From: Terrimesophilobacter sp044464485
GTDB lineage: Bacteria; Actinomycetota; Actinomycetes; Actinomycetales; Microbacteriaceae
Direction of reading: 5' to 3'
DNA: 13,225 nt
Assembly (NCBI GenBank): GCA_044464485.1
Contig: JBIQLG010000019.1
Location: forward strand, 1-13,225
Notes under the pieces: generated by a model
Seen by the model: the letters and a program-made list of their open reading frames with translations, nothing else
The model's database searches: none
What the model was told of the DNA's origin: nothing
Made by a program: the position numbers and the translations under genes
In this document: in pieces, positions 1-7,126 of the stretch
Position numbering within the stretch: the stretch's first letter is position 1
Layout: each line of letters starts with the position of its first letter

Positions 1-125
1 AGCCACATGGAGACGAACCAGAAACCGAAAGCGCCTAGAACGAATCCGATCACCATGACGATGACCGCAACCCACGCAGCGGGAGAATGCCCGTGGCCAG
101 GGTCCGAGATGTCTGCGTTGCTCAT
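1..125 (-). CDS. HGxxPAAW-family small membrane protein (3' end cut by window edge)
   Basis: The first 41 codons are visible, starting at an ATG on bases 123-125; the rest lies beyond base 1. The N-terminus is short and hydrophilic and carries the motif HGHSPAAW at residues 11-18. A hydrophobic stretch from about residue 18 to 38 then reads as a single membrane segment. This matches the small actinobacterial HGxxPAAW proteins, which are often found between trpE and trpC and have no established function. The gene follows the tryptophan-operon membrane protein after 42 nt. A GGAG on the coding strand (bases 130-133), 4 nt before the ATG, supports the start. A role linked to tryptophan synthesis is inference from position only. 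The family call is fairly safe because the motif is exact. Confidence 0.8.
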   Translation of the reverse strand, partial: MSNADISDPGHGHSPAAWVAVIVMVIGFVLGAFGFWFVSMW

Positions 126-167
126 TTCACTCCAGCGAGAATAACGTTTTGACGGATCCTTGACAGT

Positions 168-773
168 CTAGCCGGACGTTGGGTCGGAGCCTGCGCTCAG
201 GTCGTCCCAGTCGTCCACGGAGGAGTTCTTCGCGGCATTTGAGAGACGTTCGGCGGGCTCCAGCCGAACCGGCTCGTAACGCCTGCCCGATGCGGGCCAG
301 AACCGCCCGGTCAGAAGAATGGCGATGCTGACGAGCGCAAGGAGCACCCCGGCACCCATCGAGACGAATGGCCATGCCGTCGTCGTCAAAGAACCTATTT
401 GCCGCCCTGTCGCGGACTCACCGGCAAGGCCCGTCGCGTCGGTGATCGCCGAACTGACCGCGGAAGACGGATCGGCCAGTGCCACTGCGCAAGACAAAAC
501 GATGCAGCCAGCGAGGGCCGTCAGAAGGATTGCCAGAATCGAGCGAAATATCGTGCCGGAAATCGTCATGGCCGCCACCGTCGCCGCGCTCGCGAGTGCG
601 AGAGCGACTACCGCGGGTGCACTCGCGTCGCCGCCGACTTCAAGGACAGGGTGCTGGCTGAATTGGCCGGTCAGAGAGACCGAGAACCACGCCTGCGACC
701 AACCCGCGAGCGCGAGGGCCGCAAGAGCGAGGCCGAGAATTACACTCCAGAACCGAAGGGCCCCGGCTGTCAC
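168..773 (-). CDS. Tryptophan biosynthesis-associated membrane protein (Trp_oprn_chp family)
   Basis: A 201-residue integral membrane protein with four likely membrane segments at about residues 7-30, 52-72, 76-100 and 133-156. The cytoplasmic-looking C-terminal tail ends in DDWDDLSAGSDPT, close to the D-x-W-D-x-L-x-x-G-x-DPT tail I associate with this actinobacterial family. The family is named for its steady position in tryptophan operons, and its biochemical role is unknown. The start is a GTG overlapping the trpE stop by 4 nt (GTGA), so translation is probably coupled to trpE. The only upstream Shine-Dalgarno-like sequence is a weak AGGGTG inside the end of trpE. The next gene downstream is the HGxxPAAW small membrane protein. 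Family identity rests on length, topology, tail motif and direct trpE linkage; a transport or membrane-anchoring role would be speculation. Confidence 0.85.
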   Translation of the reverse strand: MTAGALRFWSVILGLALAALALAGWSQAWFSVSLTGQFSQHPVLEVGGDASAPAVVALALASAATVAAMTISGTIFRSILAILLTALAGCIVLSCAVALADPSSAVSSAITDATGLAGESATGRQIGSLTTTAWPFVSMGAGVLLALVSIAILLTGRFWPASGRRYEPVRLEPAERLSNAAKNSSVDDWDDLSAGSDPTSG

Positions 774-2302
774 GATGACACCCTGCGCATGCCGTTCGCG
801 ATGGCGACGGCACGAAGCGGTGCCGCGGCCTTGTTGTGCGATTCCGCGTATTCGGATGCGGCATCCGAGTCGGCGACAATTCCCGCCCCCGCCTGCACGC
901 GGGCCATACCGCGCGAAATCGTTGCGGTGCGAATCGCAATCGCCAGGTCCAGATCCCCTGCAAAGTCGATGTATCCGACAACCCCGCCGTAAAGGCCGCG
1001 AGCCGCGGGCTCAAGCTCATCGATGATTTCCAACGCTCGGGGTTTCGGCGCGCCGGACAGCGTGCCGGCGGGAAACGTGGCCCGAATGACATCGATGGGG
1101 CCGGCCGCGTCGAGAAGATTCCCTTCCACGGAGGACACCAGGTGCGTGATGTGGCTGAACCGCTCCACCTGCATGAATTCGGCCACCTCCACGCTGCCCG
1201 GAGCGCAGACTTTCGCGAGATCGTTCCGCGCGAGATCGACCAGCATGAGATGTTCGGACTTCTCTTTTTCATCCTGCAGCAGTGCAGCCGTGAGTTCTGC
1301 ATCATGCTCCGGTGTCTCACCGCGAGGGCGCGATCCGGCGATCGGGTGCATGTATGCGCGACGCTCGCTGACTTTCACGAGCGCCTCGGGAGAAGAGCCC
1401 ACCACCCAGTACGGCTCACCCTCCGGTTCCGCGAGCGTGAGCAGGTACATGTACGGGCTGGGATTCAGCGCACGCAGCACGCGATACACGTCAATGGGGT
1501 CGGCGTGAACCTCGTGGTCAAACCTCTGCGAGAGCACCACCTGGAACACGTCGCCTTCCCGGATGAACCGTTTGCCCGATTCGACGGCGTCGAAAAAGGT
1601 GTCGACGTCCACGCGGCTTCTTGCGGCGGGTTCCACGCCGAAATCCACTGTCGCCACTGCCGGTTCCGTCTCGCCCGCAAGGCGAGTCTGGAGCGCGTCG
1701 AGACGTTGTTGCGCGCCGACCCACAAGTCCTCCGCGCTCTCCGCGCCGTCGTTGAGCGTGGAAACGATGAGCAAAATGGAGCCGGTTCGATGGTCCATGA
1801 CGACGAGTTCTCGCACAAAACTGAACGCCTGCCCTGGGATGTGAAAGTCCGCGCGCGGACCGTGCGGCAGACGTTCCATCTGGCGAACTGCATCCCAGCC
1901 GAGGAATCCGACGAGACCGCCCGTCAACGGCGGGTGCCCTGGAATGCGAGGGGTCGCCCAAAGCTCCCACAGTTTCCCTACCGCCTCGAGCGGTCCAAGA
2001 TCGCTGAGAGGCGCCTCGCGCGACGTCGACCGAAATGCCCGTTCCTCGCGCAGGCCGTAATCCATCCACTGCGCAGAATCAGCCACCTGCGTGAGCACGC
2101 CGAAGCTGGAAACTCCGATGAACGAATAGCGCGACCAGATCCCTCCCTGCTCGGCTGACTCGAGCAAAAACGAGCCGGGGACGCCGCGTGCCAGCTTGCG
2201 GTAGATTCCCACCGGGGTTTCCGCATCGGCAAACAGCTCCCTCATGACGGGCACGACTCGGTGGTCCTTTGCGAGTGCGTCGAATTCGTTGCGCGTTGTC
2301 AC
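770..2302 (-). CDS. trpE: Anthranilate synthase component I
   Basis: A 510-residue TrpE, normal length. With a glutamine amidotransferase subunit (TrpG, not in this window) it converts chorismate and glutamine to anthranilate, the first step of tryptophan synthesis. The LLES motif at residues 46-49 and NPSPYMYLL at 280-288 belong to the tryptophan-binding feedback site of the family, so the enzyme is probably feedback inhibited. Chorismate-binding motifs follow: IAGSRPRG (321-328), VDLARNDL (355-362), GTLSGAPK (413-420) and GAGIVADSD (472-480). I prefer TrpE to a p-aminobenzoate synthase (PabB) because of the feedback motifs and the Trp-operon membrane protein next door. The GTG start overlaps the hisI stop by 4 nt (GTGA). 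A GAGGAG lies 8 nt upstream. There is no room for a trp leader or attenuator directly in front of it. Confidence 0.97.
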   Translation of the reverse strand: MTTRNEFDALAKDHRVVPVMRELFADAETPVGIYRKLARGVPGSFLLESAEQGGIWSRYSFIGVSSFGVLTQVADSAQWMDYGLREERAFRSTSREAPLSDLGPLEAVGKLWELWATPRIPGHPPLTGGLVGFLGWDAVRQMERLPHGPRADFHIPGQAFSFVRELVVMDHRTGSILLIVSTLNDGAESAEDLWVGAQQRLDALQTRLAGETEPAVATVDFGVEPAARSRVDVDTFFDAVESGKRFIREGDVFQVVLSQRFDHEVHADPIDVYRVLRALNPSPYMYLLTLAEPEGEPYWVVGSSPEALVKVSERRAYMHPIAGSRPRGETPEHDAELTAALLQDEKEKSEHLMLVDLARNDLAKVCAPGSVEVAEFMQVERFSHITHLVSSVEGNLLDAAGPIDVIRATFPAGTLSGAPKPRALEIIDELEPAARGLYGGVVGYIDFAGDLDLAIAIRTATISRGMARVQAGAGIVADSDAASEYAESHNKAAAPLRAVAIANGMRRVSS

Positions 2303-2652
2303 AGACTCGTCTCCTCGTCCGCGACGTCATCGTGGCTGTCAAAGCACGAGTGCGACCCGGTGTGACACGCGGCCTCGACCGGATCCACCGTCACGAGGAG
2401 CGTGTCTGCGTCGCAATCCAGCACCACATCGGTGACGAACAGGTGGTTTCCCGAGGTATCACCCTTGCGCCAGAACTCCTTTCGCGAGCGGGACCAGAAC
2501 GTCACGAGACCGCCCGATAGTGTTCGGCGGAGCGCCTCGGCATCCATCCAGGCGAGCATGAGAACGGTGCCTGTGCCTCGCTCCTGCACTATTGCGGGAA
2601 GCAAACCATCTTCGCCAAATCGTGCCTCATCGACGAGACTGTGCACGGTCAC
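2299..2652 (-). CDS. hisI: Phosphoribosyl-AMP cyclohydrolase
   Basis: A 117-residue monofunctional HisI that opens the purine ring of phosphoribosyl-AMP, the third step of histidine synthesis. Visible family motifs are LMLAWMDAEAL (31-41), FWSRSRKEFWRKGDTSGN (52-69), DCDAD (79-83) and ACHTGSHSCF (95-104). Cys80, Cys96 and Cys103 should bind zinc, and the aspartates of DCDAD the second metal. There is no HisE domain fused at the C-terminus; hisE is a separate gene three genes upstream. The chosen GTG overlaps the hisF stop by 4 nt (GTGA). A second in-frame GTG two codons later is also possible: the GGAGG at bases 2657-2661 is 4 nt from the first and 10 nt from the second. The reading frame stays open back to 2943, but that part is out of frame inside hisF and shows no family similarity. 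Confidence 0.95.
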   Translation of the reverse strand: MTVHSLVDEARFGEDGLLPAIVQERGTGTVLMLAWMDAEALRRTLSGGLVTFWSRSRKEFWRKGDTSGNHLFVTDVVLDCDADTLLVTVDPVEAACHTGSHSCFDSHDDVADEETSL

Positions 2653-3425
2653 GCCCCCTCCCTCACCGGAACACCGTCGCGGCGCAAGGCGCTCTTGACG
2701 TCGCCGACGGTCATCTCCCCATTGTGAAACACGGATGCCGCAAGTACCGCGTCCGCGCCCGCCCTCACCGCGGGGGCGAAATGCTCTCGCAGCCCGGCGC
2801 CACCGGAAGCGATGACCGGCACACTGCTGATGGCGCGCACCGCGGCGATCAGCTCGAGATCGAAGCCGTTCTGCGTGCCGTCGGCATCGATGGAATTGAC
2901 GAGCAATTCTCCCGCACCGCGCTCGATACACTCCGCGGCCCACTCAAGCGCGTCCTGATTTGCTTCAATGCTTCCGCCGTGCGTGGTCACCACAAAACGA
3001 CTCCCGCCCGCCGCGGATACCTGGCGCTTGACATCCAGTGAAACCACGAGAACCTGCGAGCCGAATCGCTGAACGATTTCATCAATGAGAACCGGCCTGG
3101 CAAGCGCGGCACTGTTGACTCCAACTTTGTCGGCCCCGGCACCAAGCAGCCGGGCAACATCATCCGTTGACCGCACTCCCCCGCCGACCGTGAGCGGGAT
3201 GAACACCTGTTCCGCAGTGCGCGTGACGACCTCGTACGTGGTATCGCGGTTGTCCACCGTGGCCCTGACGTCGAGAAAGGTCAGTTCATCTGCGCCTTGC
3301 TCGTAGTACTTTCGCGAGAGTTCCACCGGGTCGCCCGCGTCGCGCAATCCAAGAAAATTGACGCCCTTGACGACGCGCCCGTCCGCGACGTCGAGGCACG
3401 GTATGACCCGGATGGGCAGGCCCAT
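2649..3425 (-). CDS. hisF: Imidazole glycerol phosphate synthase, cyclase subunit
   Basis: A 258-residue (beta/alpha)8-barrel protein, normal HisF length. It takes ammonia from the HisH glutaminase and cyclises PRFAR to imidazole glycerol phosphate plus AICAR. The two catalytic aspartates are in place: Asp12 in IPCLDV (8-13) and Asp131 in SLDVK (129-133). Phosphate-binding motifs include TVGGGVRS (79-86) and ASGGAGL (206-212). SIDADGTQNGFD at 178-189 is also typical. hisH and hisA, its usual partners, are not in this window, so the histidine genes are split over more than one locus. The ATG shares one base with the hisG TGA (TGATG). The frame stays open to 3542, but the true start is fixed by the MGLPIRVIPCLDV N-terminus. 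It overlaps hisI by 4 nt downstream. Confidence 0.97.
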   Translation of the reverse strand: MGLPIRVIPCLDVADGRVVKGVNFLGLRDAGDPVELSRKYYEQGADELTFLDVRATVDNRDTTYEVVTRTAEQVFIPLTVGGGVRSTDDVARLLGAGADKVGVNSAALARPVLIDEIVQRFGSQVLVVSLDVKRQVSAAGGSRFVVTTHGGSIEANQDALEWAAECIERGAGELLVNSIDADGTQNGFDLELIAAVRAISSVPVIASGGAGLREHFAPAVRAGADAVLAASVFHNGEMTVGDVKSALRRDGVPVREGA

Positions 3426-4264
3426 CAGATTCTCGCCGCATGGATCGAACTGACCAGAATCGCGCGGGCACCGAGAGCGTACAGCTTGTCCATGATGGCG
3501 TTCATGTCGGCGCGAGGGACCATGACGCGAACCGCAACCCATTCTGAGTCGCGCAACGGGGAAATCGTCGGCGACTCAAGACCCGGCGTGATCCGCGACG
3601 CCCGGTCCACGAGATCGGATGGCAAGTCGTAATCCATGAGCACGTACTGCCGGGCGACGAGCACGCCGTGAATTCGCCGTTGCAGTGTCTCGAGCCCCGG
3701 AAGTGATTTGCCGGAACTGATGAGCAGTGCCGCGGACTCCAAAATCACGGGACCGAAAACCTCCAGATCCTGCTGCCGAAGAGTCGTACCGGTGGAAACA
3801 ACGTCGGCAACGGCATCCGCAACGCCCAGCCTCACCGCAGACTCGACGGCGCCATCGAGTGTGACTATGCGTGCGGTGATTCCCTCCGATGCGAGGAAAT
3901 CGCCCACCAGCACGGGATAGCTTGTTGCCACGCGAACGCCATCGAGCTCTCTGTGGCTCGAGAACTTTCCCTTCGGGCCGGCGAACCGGAAGGTTGACTC
4001 GCCAAAATCGAGCGCTGAAATTTCTACCGCACCCGAGTGCGAGTCCACGAGAAGATCGCGACCGGTGATGCCCACATCCAGGGCCCCCGAACCGACGTAG
4101 GTGGCGATGTCCCGCGGCCGCAGGTAGAAGAACTCCACGTCATTCGCGGGGTCGAAAACAATCAGTTCCTTGGGATCGCGCCGGGTGACGTAGCCCGCCT
4201 CTGCGAGCAGTTGCGTGGCAGTTTCCGACAGCATCCCCTTGTTGGGAACGGCAATTCTGAGCAT
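3425..4264 (-). CDS. hisG: ATP phosphoribosyltransferase (long form)
   Basis: A 279-residue HisG that joins ATP and PRPP, the committed step of histidine synthesis. It begins with the usual MLRIAVPNKG. LDVGITGRDLL (62-72) and the PRPP-binding motif DVVSTGTTLR (154-163) mark the two-lobed catalytic core. From about residue 205 a C-terminal domain follows, including VAVRVMVPR (243-251), as in the long HisG form whose C-terminal ACT-like domain binds histidine. Feedback inhibition is therefore expected, and no HisZ partner is needed. The start is ATG with a modest AAAGAG about 7 nt upstream. It is preceded by the longest gap in the window (85 nt after hisE), so hisG could be transcribed separately from the genes before it. 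It overlaps hisF by one base. Confidence 0.97.
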   Translation of the reverse strand: MLRIAVPNKGMLSETATQLLAEAGYVTRRDPKELIVFDPANDVEFFYLRPRDIATYVGSGALDVGITGRDLLVDSHSGAVEISALDFGESTFRFAGPKGKFSSHRELDGVRVATSYPVLVGDFLASEGITARIVTLDGAVESAVRLGVADAVADVVSTGTTLRQQDLEVFGPVILESAALLISSGKSLPGLETLQRRIHGVLVARQYVLMDYDLPSDLVDRASRITPGLESPTISPLRDSEWVAVRVMVPRADMNAIMDKLYALGARAILVSSIHAARI

Positions 4265-4349
4265 GCTGGTTCTCTTTACTCGCCTGCTGATCGTTCAGCG
4301 CAGCGTCAATAGGAGGATTGGAGCGTTTCGTCGAGGAACTCAGAAGCGG
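4265..4349 (-). other. hisE-hisG intergenic spacer with small inverted repeat
   Basis: These 85 nt form the longest non-coding gap in the window. On the coding strand they hold a perfect 5-bp inverted repeat with a 4-nt loop, GCTGA-ACGA-TCAGC (bases 4286-4299), ending 21 nt before the hisG ATG. No U-run follows, so it is not a rho-independent terminator. A TTGACG lies just upstream, but nothing at the right distance resembles a -10 hexamer. It could be an internal promoter or an mRNA structure near hisG; neither is demonstrated. No open reading frame of note is present. Confidence 0.35.
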
Positions 4350-4613
4350 TCACAGATGTCGGTACACGTCGTCGGGGCCGATGCCCTTCGCAAGCATGAG
4401 TACCTGAGCGTGGTAGAGCAATTGCGAAAGCTCCTCCGCCGTACGGTCGGCGCCCTCGTACTCTGCCGCCATCCAGGCTTCCGCAGCTTCCTCAACAAGT
4501 TTCTTGCCTATTGCGTGCACACCTTCGTCAAGGCGCTCCACCGTGCCAGAACCCTCCGGCCGTTCTCGCGCCTTCGTGCTCAGCTCGGCGAACAGTTCGT
4601 CGAAAGTCTTCAC
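4350..4613 (-). CDS. hisE: Phosphoribosyl-ATP pyrophosphohydrolase
   Basis: An 87-residue, all-alpha MazG-like protein that removes pyrophosphate from phosphoribosyl-ATP, the second step of histidine synthesis. Motifs are GSGTVERLDEGVHAIGKKLV (21-40), the metal-binding glutamates of EEAAEAW (41-47), and EELSQLLYHAQVLM (60-73) with DDVYRHL at the C-terminus. In the last helix the usual ADLLYH is SQLLYH, so one common metal-ligand aspartate is replaced; I believe this is frequent in actinobacterial HisE. The start is a GTG placed by the conserved MKTFDELFAEL N-terminus. Its upstream sequence has only a poor Shine-Dalgarno match (TTGAG), so initiation may be weak or coupled to the FKBP gene, which ends 17 nt before. 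hisG follows after 85 nt. Confidence 0.95.
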   Translation of the reverse strand: MKTFDELFAELSTKARERPEGSGTVERLDEGVHAIGKKLVEEAAEAWMAAEYEGADRTAEELSQLLYHAQVLMLAKGIGPDDVYRHL

Positions 4614-4630
4614 AGGCTCAAGGCTACTAG

Positions 4631-5020
4631 CTAGGAGACACCCACAAGGTCTATGACAAAAATGAGCGTGCGACCCGACAACTCGTGACCGCCGCCGGCT
4701 GGTCCGTACGCGAGGTGAGGTGGAATGACCAGCTCACGTCGGCCCCCGACAAGCATGCCGGGGATCCCCTGCTGCCATCCTGCGATGAGCCCGCTCAGCG
4801 GGAAGGTGATCGATTCGCCCCGGCTCCAACTGGAATCGAACTCTTCCCCGGACTCATAGTCCACGCCCACATAGTGGACCTCCACGGTTGCTCCGGGTAG
4901 CGCCTCCGCCCCCGTACCCACGTGAATATCTTTCGTGACGAGAACATCGGGTGCGGCTCCGTCGTGAAAATCAATCTCCGGCTTGCTCTTTGCCTGGTGT
5001 GTGAAATCAGAGTCGGTCAT
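4631..5020 (-). CDS. FKBP-type peptidyl-prolyl cis-trans isomerase
   Basis: A 129-residue single-domain FKBP, expected to speed cis-trans isomerisation of proline bonds during protein folding. Residues 1-25 form a short hydrophilic tail with no signal peptide or lipobox, so it should be cytoplasmic. The FKBP fold covers about 26-129. Active-site residues known from FKBP12 are recognisable: Tyr50 (VHYVG), Phe61 and Asp62 (EFDSSW), Phe73, Ile79 and Trp82 (GLIAGW), Tyr105 (LAYG) and Phe121. It has no flap insert and no extra domain. It lies 37 nt after rpe and 17 nt before hisE, so it may share their transcript. Its client proteins cannot be read from the context. The ATG has a GGGTGA directly adjacent, which is too close to be a good ribosome-binding site, so translation may be modest. 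Confidence 0.95.
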   Translation of the reverse strand: MTDSDFTHQAKSKPEIDFHDGAAPDVLVTKDIHVGTGAEALPGATVEVHYVGVDYESGEEFDSSWSRGESITFPLSGLIAGWQQGIPGMLVGGRRELVIPPHLAYGPAGGGHELSGRTLIFVIDLVGVS

Positions 5021-5057
5021 TCACCCATCAAACCAGAACGGAAGCACCGACGCCGAA

Positions 5058-5720
5058 CTACGGCGAGTGATGGCTGACCGCGGCCCGAAGCGCCGCAATG
5101 TTCTGCGCCGGCGCTCCGGCACCGAACACGCTCGATCCCGCGACAAAAGTATCGGCTCCCGCATCCGCTGCCAGCGAAATCGTGCGTTCATCCACGCCGC
5201 CGTCGACTTGAAGCCAAACATCGATACCCTGACGATCCACCTCGGCACGCAATGCATGAAGCTTGGGCAGAACCGACGCGATGAAAGACTGCCCGCCGAA
5301 TCCCGGCTCGACGGTCATCACGAGCACCTGATCGAACTCCGCGAGAACCTCCACAAGCGAGTCGATCGGCGTTCGCGGCTTCACGGCGATTCCTGCTCGC
5401 GACCCGATCGCGCGAAGGCGCCGCGCCAGGGCTACGGAATCGCGAGCCGCCTCAGCGTGAAACGTGACGGAGTGAGCGCCCATCTCTGCGTAACCCGGAG
5501 CCCAGCGATCCGGGTCTTCGATCATGAGATGAACATCCAGCGGCACGGGCGAAACATCCTGAATGCGGCTGACCATCTGGGGACCGAAGGTGAGGTTTGG
5601 AACGAAATGGTTGTCCATGACGTCGACATGCACGAAATCCGCCGAGGCAATTCTCGCCAACTCGCTCTCCATGTTGACGAAGTCTGCCGACAGGATACTG
5701 GGATTGATACGTACCGGCAT
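5058..5720 (-). CDS. rpe: Ribulose-phosphate 3-epimerase
   Basis: A 220-residue TIM-barrel enzyme that interconverts ribulose 5-phosphate and xylulose 5-phosphate in the pentose phosphate pathway. It starts with the typical INPSILSADF (5-14). Metal and catalytic residues are visible: His31 and Asp33 in HVDVMD (31-36), His64 in HLM, and Asp173 in VDGG. MTVEPGFGGQSF (135-146) is the usual phosphate-side loop, and DVMDNHFVPNLTFGP (33-47) is the family signature. The start is ATG, 23 nt after the rsmB stop, with only a loose GGGCGGGTAGG upstream. PRPP precursors from this pathway feed both histidine and tryptophan synthesis, encoded just downstream. That link is plausible, but rpe next to rsmB/fmt is also a common housekeeping arrangement. 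Confidence 0.97.
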   Translation of the reverse strand: MPVRINPSILSADFVNMESELARIASADFVHVDVMDNHFVPNLTFGPQMVSRIQDVSPVPLDVHLMIEDPDRWAPGYAEMGAHSVTFHAEAARDSVALARRLRAIGSRAGIAVKPRTPIDSLVEVLAEFDQVLVMTVEPGFGGQSFIASVLPKLHALRAEVDRQGIDVWLQVDGGVDERTISLAADAGADTFVAGSSVFGAGAPAQNIAALRAAVSHHSP

Positions 5721-5743
5721 AGGCCCAGCCTACCCGCCCGCTT

Positions 5744-7126
5744 TCATCGATCGGGCTTCTCCAGTAACGCGATGAACATCGCATCCGTCCCGTGAACGTG
5801 CGGCCACAGTTGAACGCTCGCGTCGGATCCGAGCTCCACGTCGCCCTCCACGAACGAACCCATCACCGCGGGGGCATCCAGCTTAATCAGCCCATGCTCC
5901 GTCACCGCGTGCGCGACGATGGCTGTCGTTTCGGCCTGATGCGGCGAACACGTGACATACGCGAGCACACCGCCGGGAACCAGAGCGCAAACCGCCGCAT
6001 CGACAAGTTGCCGTTGCAGCGAGGTAAGTGCGGGGATGTCCTTCGGCTGCTTGCGCCACCGAGCCTCCGGCCGTCGGCGGAGCGCCCCGAGGCCGGTGCA
6101 GGGCGCGTCGAGCAGCACCCGGTCCATCGTGCCCGAGAGCCGTCTCCCCAGTTCGCGGCCGTCTTCCTCAAACACGTGCGGCGGATCGGCGAACACGGCG
6201 AGAGCATTCCTGACCAATCCCGCACGTGCGGAAACGACCTCGTTGGCGACCAGGGTTGCTCCGCCAGCACGAGCCTCCGCGGCAAGCAATGCCGCCTTCC
6301 CGCCGGGACCGGCACACATATCCAGCCACTTTTCTCCAGCGTGAATCGGACGTGCGCGACTGAGCGCAAGAGCGGCGAGTTGAGAGCCTTCATCCTGAAC
6401 GCGCGCTCTGCCTTCACGTACGGCCGCCCAGCGCGACGGGTCACCGCCGTCGCTGATCACGGCGATCGGTGAAATAAGCCCCGAACGACCGCCATCGAAC
6501 TCCCCAACTTCCGCAAGGCCGGGCAGCGCCGCAAGAGCGACTCGCGGCGCAGCGTTGTCCGCCGCGAGAAGCGAGGGAAGCTCTTCTTCGCGCCCGCGCG
6601 CCGACAGCGACTGGCGAAACGCGCGCACGATCCACACCGGATGCGAGCACTCGGCAGCAAGACGATCGTCCTCGCTTGTCAGTTCGCCCACGATTCGACT
6701 TCGCCATTTCTCGCTCGAAGTCCTTGTGACGGTTCGAAGTACCGCATTGACGAACCCCGTCGACGAACGCGAGCCGACCTGCCGCGCCAGCGACACCGCC
6801 TCGTCGACAGCGGCGTGCTCAGGCACCCTCAGAGAAAGCAGCTGGTGGACTGCCATCCGCAGAACGTCGAGAACGACCGAATCGATTTCGGAAGTGGATC
6901 TGTGCGCCGCAATTTCGATGACACGGTCGTAGTAGCCCTGTTGCCGGAGCGTGCCATAGGTGAGTTCAGTTGCCAGTCCGGCGTCCGCACCGCTGAGGCC
7001 GGCTCGCTCCAGTTTGACGGGCAGGAGGAGATTCGCATAAGCATCCGATTCAGTGACCGCGTGAATGACTTCGAAAGCGATTCGCCGGGCTGGCTGTACG
7101 ACCCGACGCGCGCCTGGCGAACTCAT
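5744..7126 (-). CDS. rsmB: 16S rRNA (cytosine-967 C5)-methyltransferase
   Basis: A 460-residue RsmB/Sun protein using S-adenosylmethionine to methylate a cytosine in 16S rRNA. An N-terminal NusB-like helical RNA-binding domain covers about residues 10-135. A Rossmann methyltransferase domain follows: QDEGSQL (244-250), SAM motif I LDMCAGPGGKA (268-278), and the two catalytic cysteines in DAPCTGLG (Cys343) and VTCSPHQAE (Cys393). The frame is open 13 codons further upstream, to a GTG at 7165. I chose the ATG at 7124-7126 because it overlaps the fmt stop as ATGA and the protein then begins MSSPGARRVVQPAR, which leads directly into the NusB-like helix. The spot for a Shine-Dalgarno sequence is poor, so coupling to fmt is likely. 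metK, which makes its cofactor, is three genes upstream. Confidence 0.94.
   Translation of the reverse strand: MSSPGARRVVQPARRIAFEVIHAVTESDAYANLLLPVKLERAGLSGADAGLATELTYGTLRQQGYYDRVIEIAAHRSTSEIDSVVLDVLRMAVHQLLSLRVPEHAAVDEAVSLARQVGSRSSTGFVNAVLRTVTRTSSEKWRSRIVGELTSEDDRLAAECSHPVWIVRAFRQSLSARGREEELPSLLAADNAAPRVALAALPGLAEVGEFDGGRSGLISPIAVISDGGDPSRWAAVREGRARVQDEGSQLAALALSRARPIHAGEKWLDMCAGPGGKAALLAAEARAGGATLVANEVVSARAGLVRNALAVFADPPHVFEEDGRELGRRLSGTMDRVLLDAPCTGLGALRRRPEARWRKQPKDIPALTSLQRQLVDAAVCALVPGGVLAYVTCSPHQAETTAIVAHAVTEHGLIKLDAPAVMGSFVEGDVELGSDASVQLWPHVHGTDAMFIALLEKPDR

Noticed and set aside
151..162. The 12-base sequence gacggatccttg, repeated at 10401-10412.
   Set aside because: One copy is in a gap and the other inside metK coding sequence; two copies of 12 bases with no other shared context look like chance.
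126..167. A possible promoter in the 42-nt gap before the HGxxPAAW gene.
   Set aside because: I could not find a convincing -35/-10 pair at normal spacing; only the ribosome-binding GGAG is clear.
836..2158. A 440-codon open frame on the plus strand.
   Set aside because: It lies fully antisense to trpE, has no recognisable motif, is rich in Arg and His as GC-rich shadow frames are, and trpE beneath it is intact.
2653..2943. N-terminal extension of hisI inside hisF.
   Set aside because: It is Arg-rich out-of-frame sequence without HisI similarity; the GTG at 2650-2652 fits the family length and the overlap pattern.
2649..3542. A longer hisF with 39 extra N-terminal residues.
   Set aside because: The extension runs in hisG coding sequence and precedes the conserved HisF N-terminus; the ATG at 3423-3425 overlaps the hisG stop.
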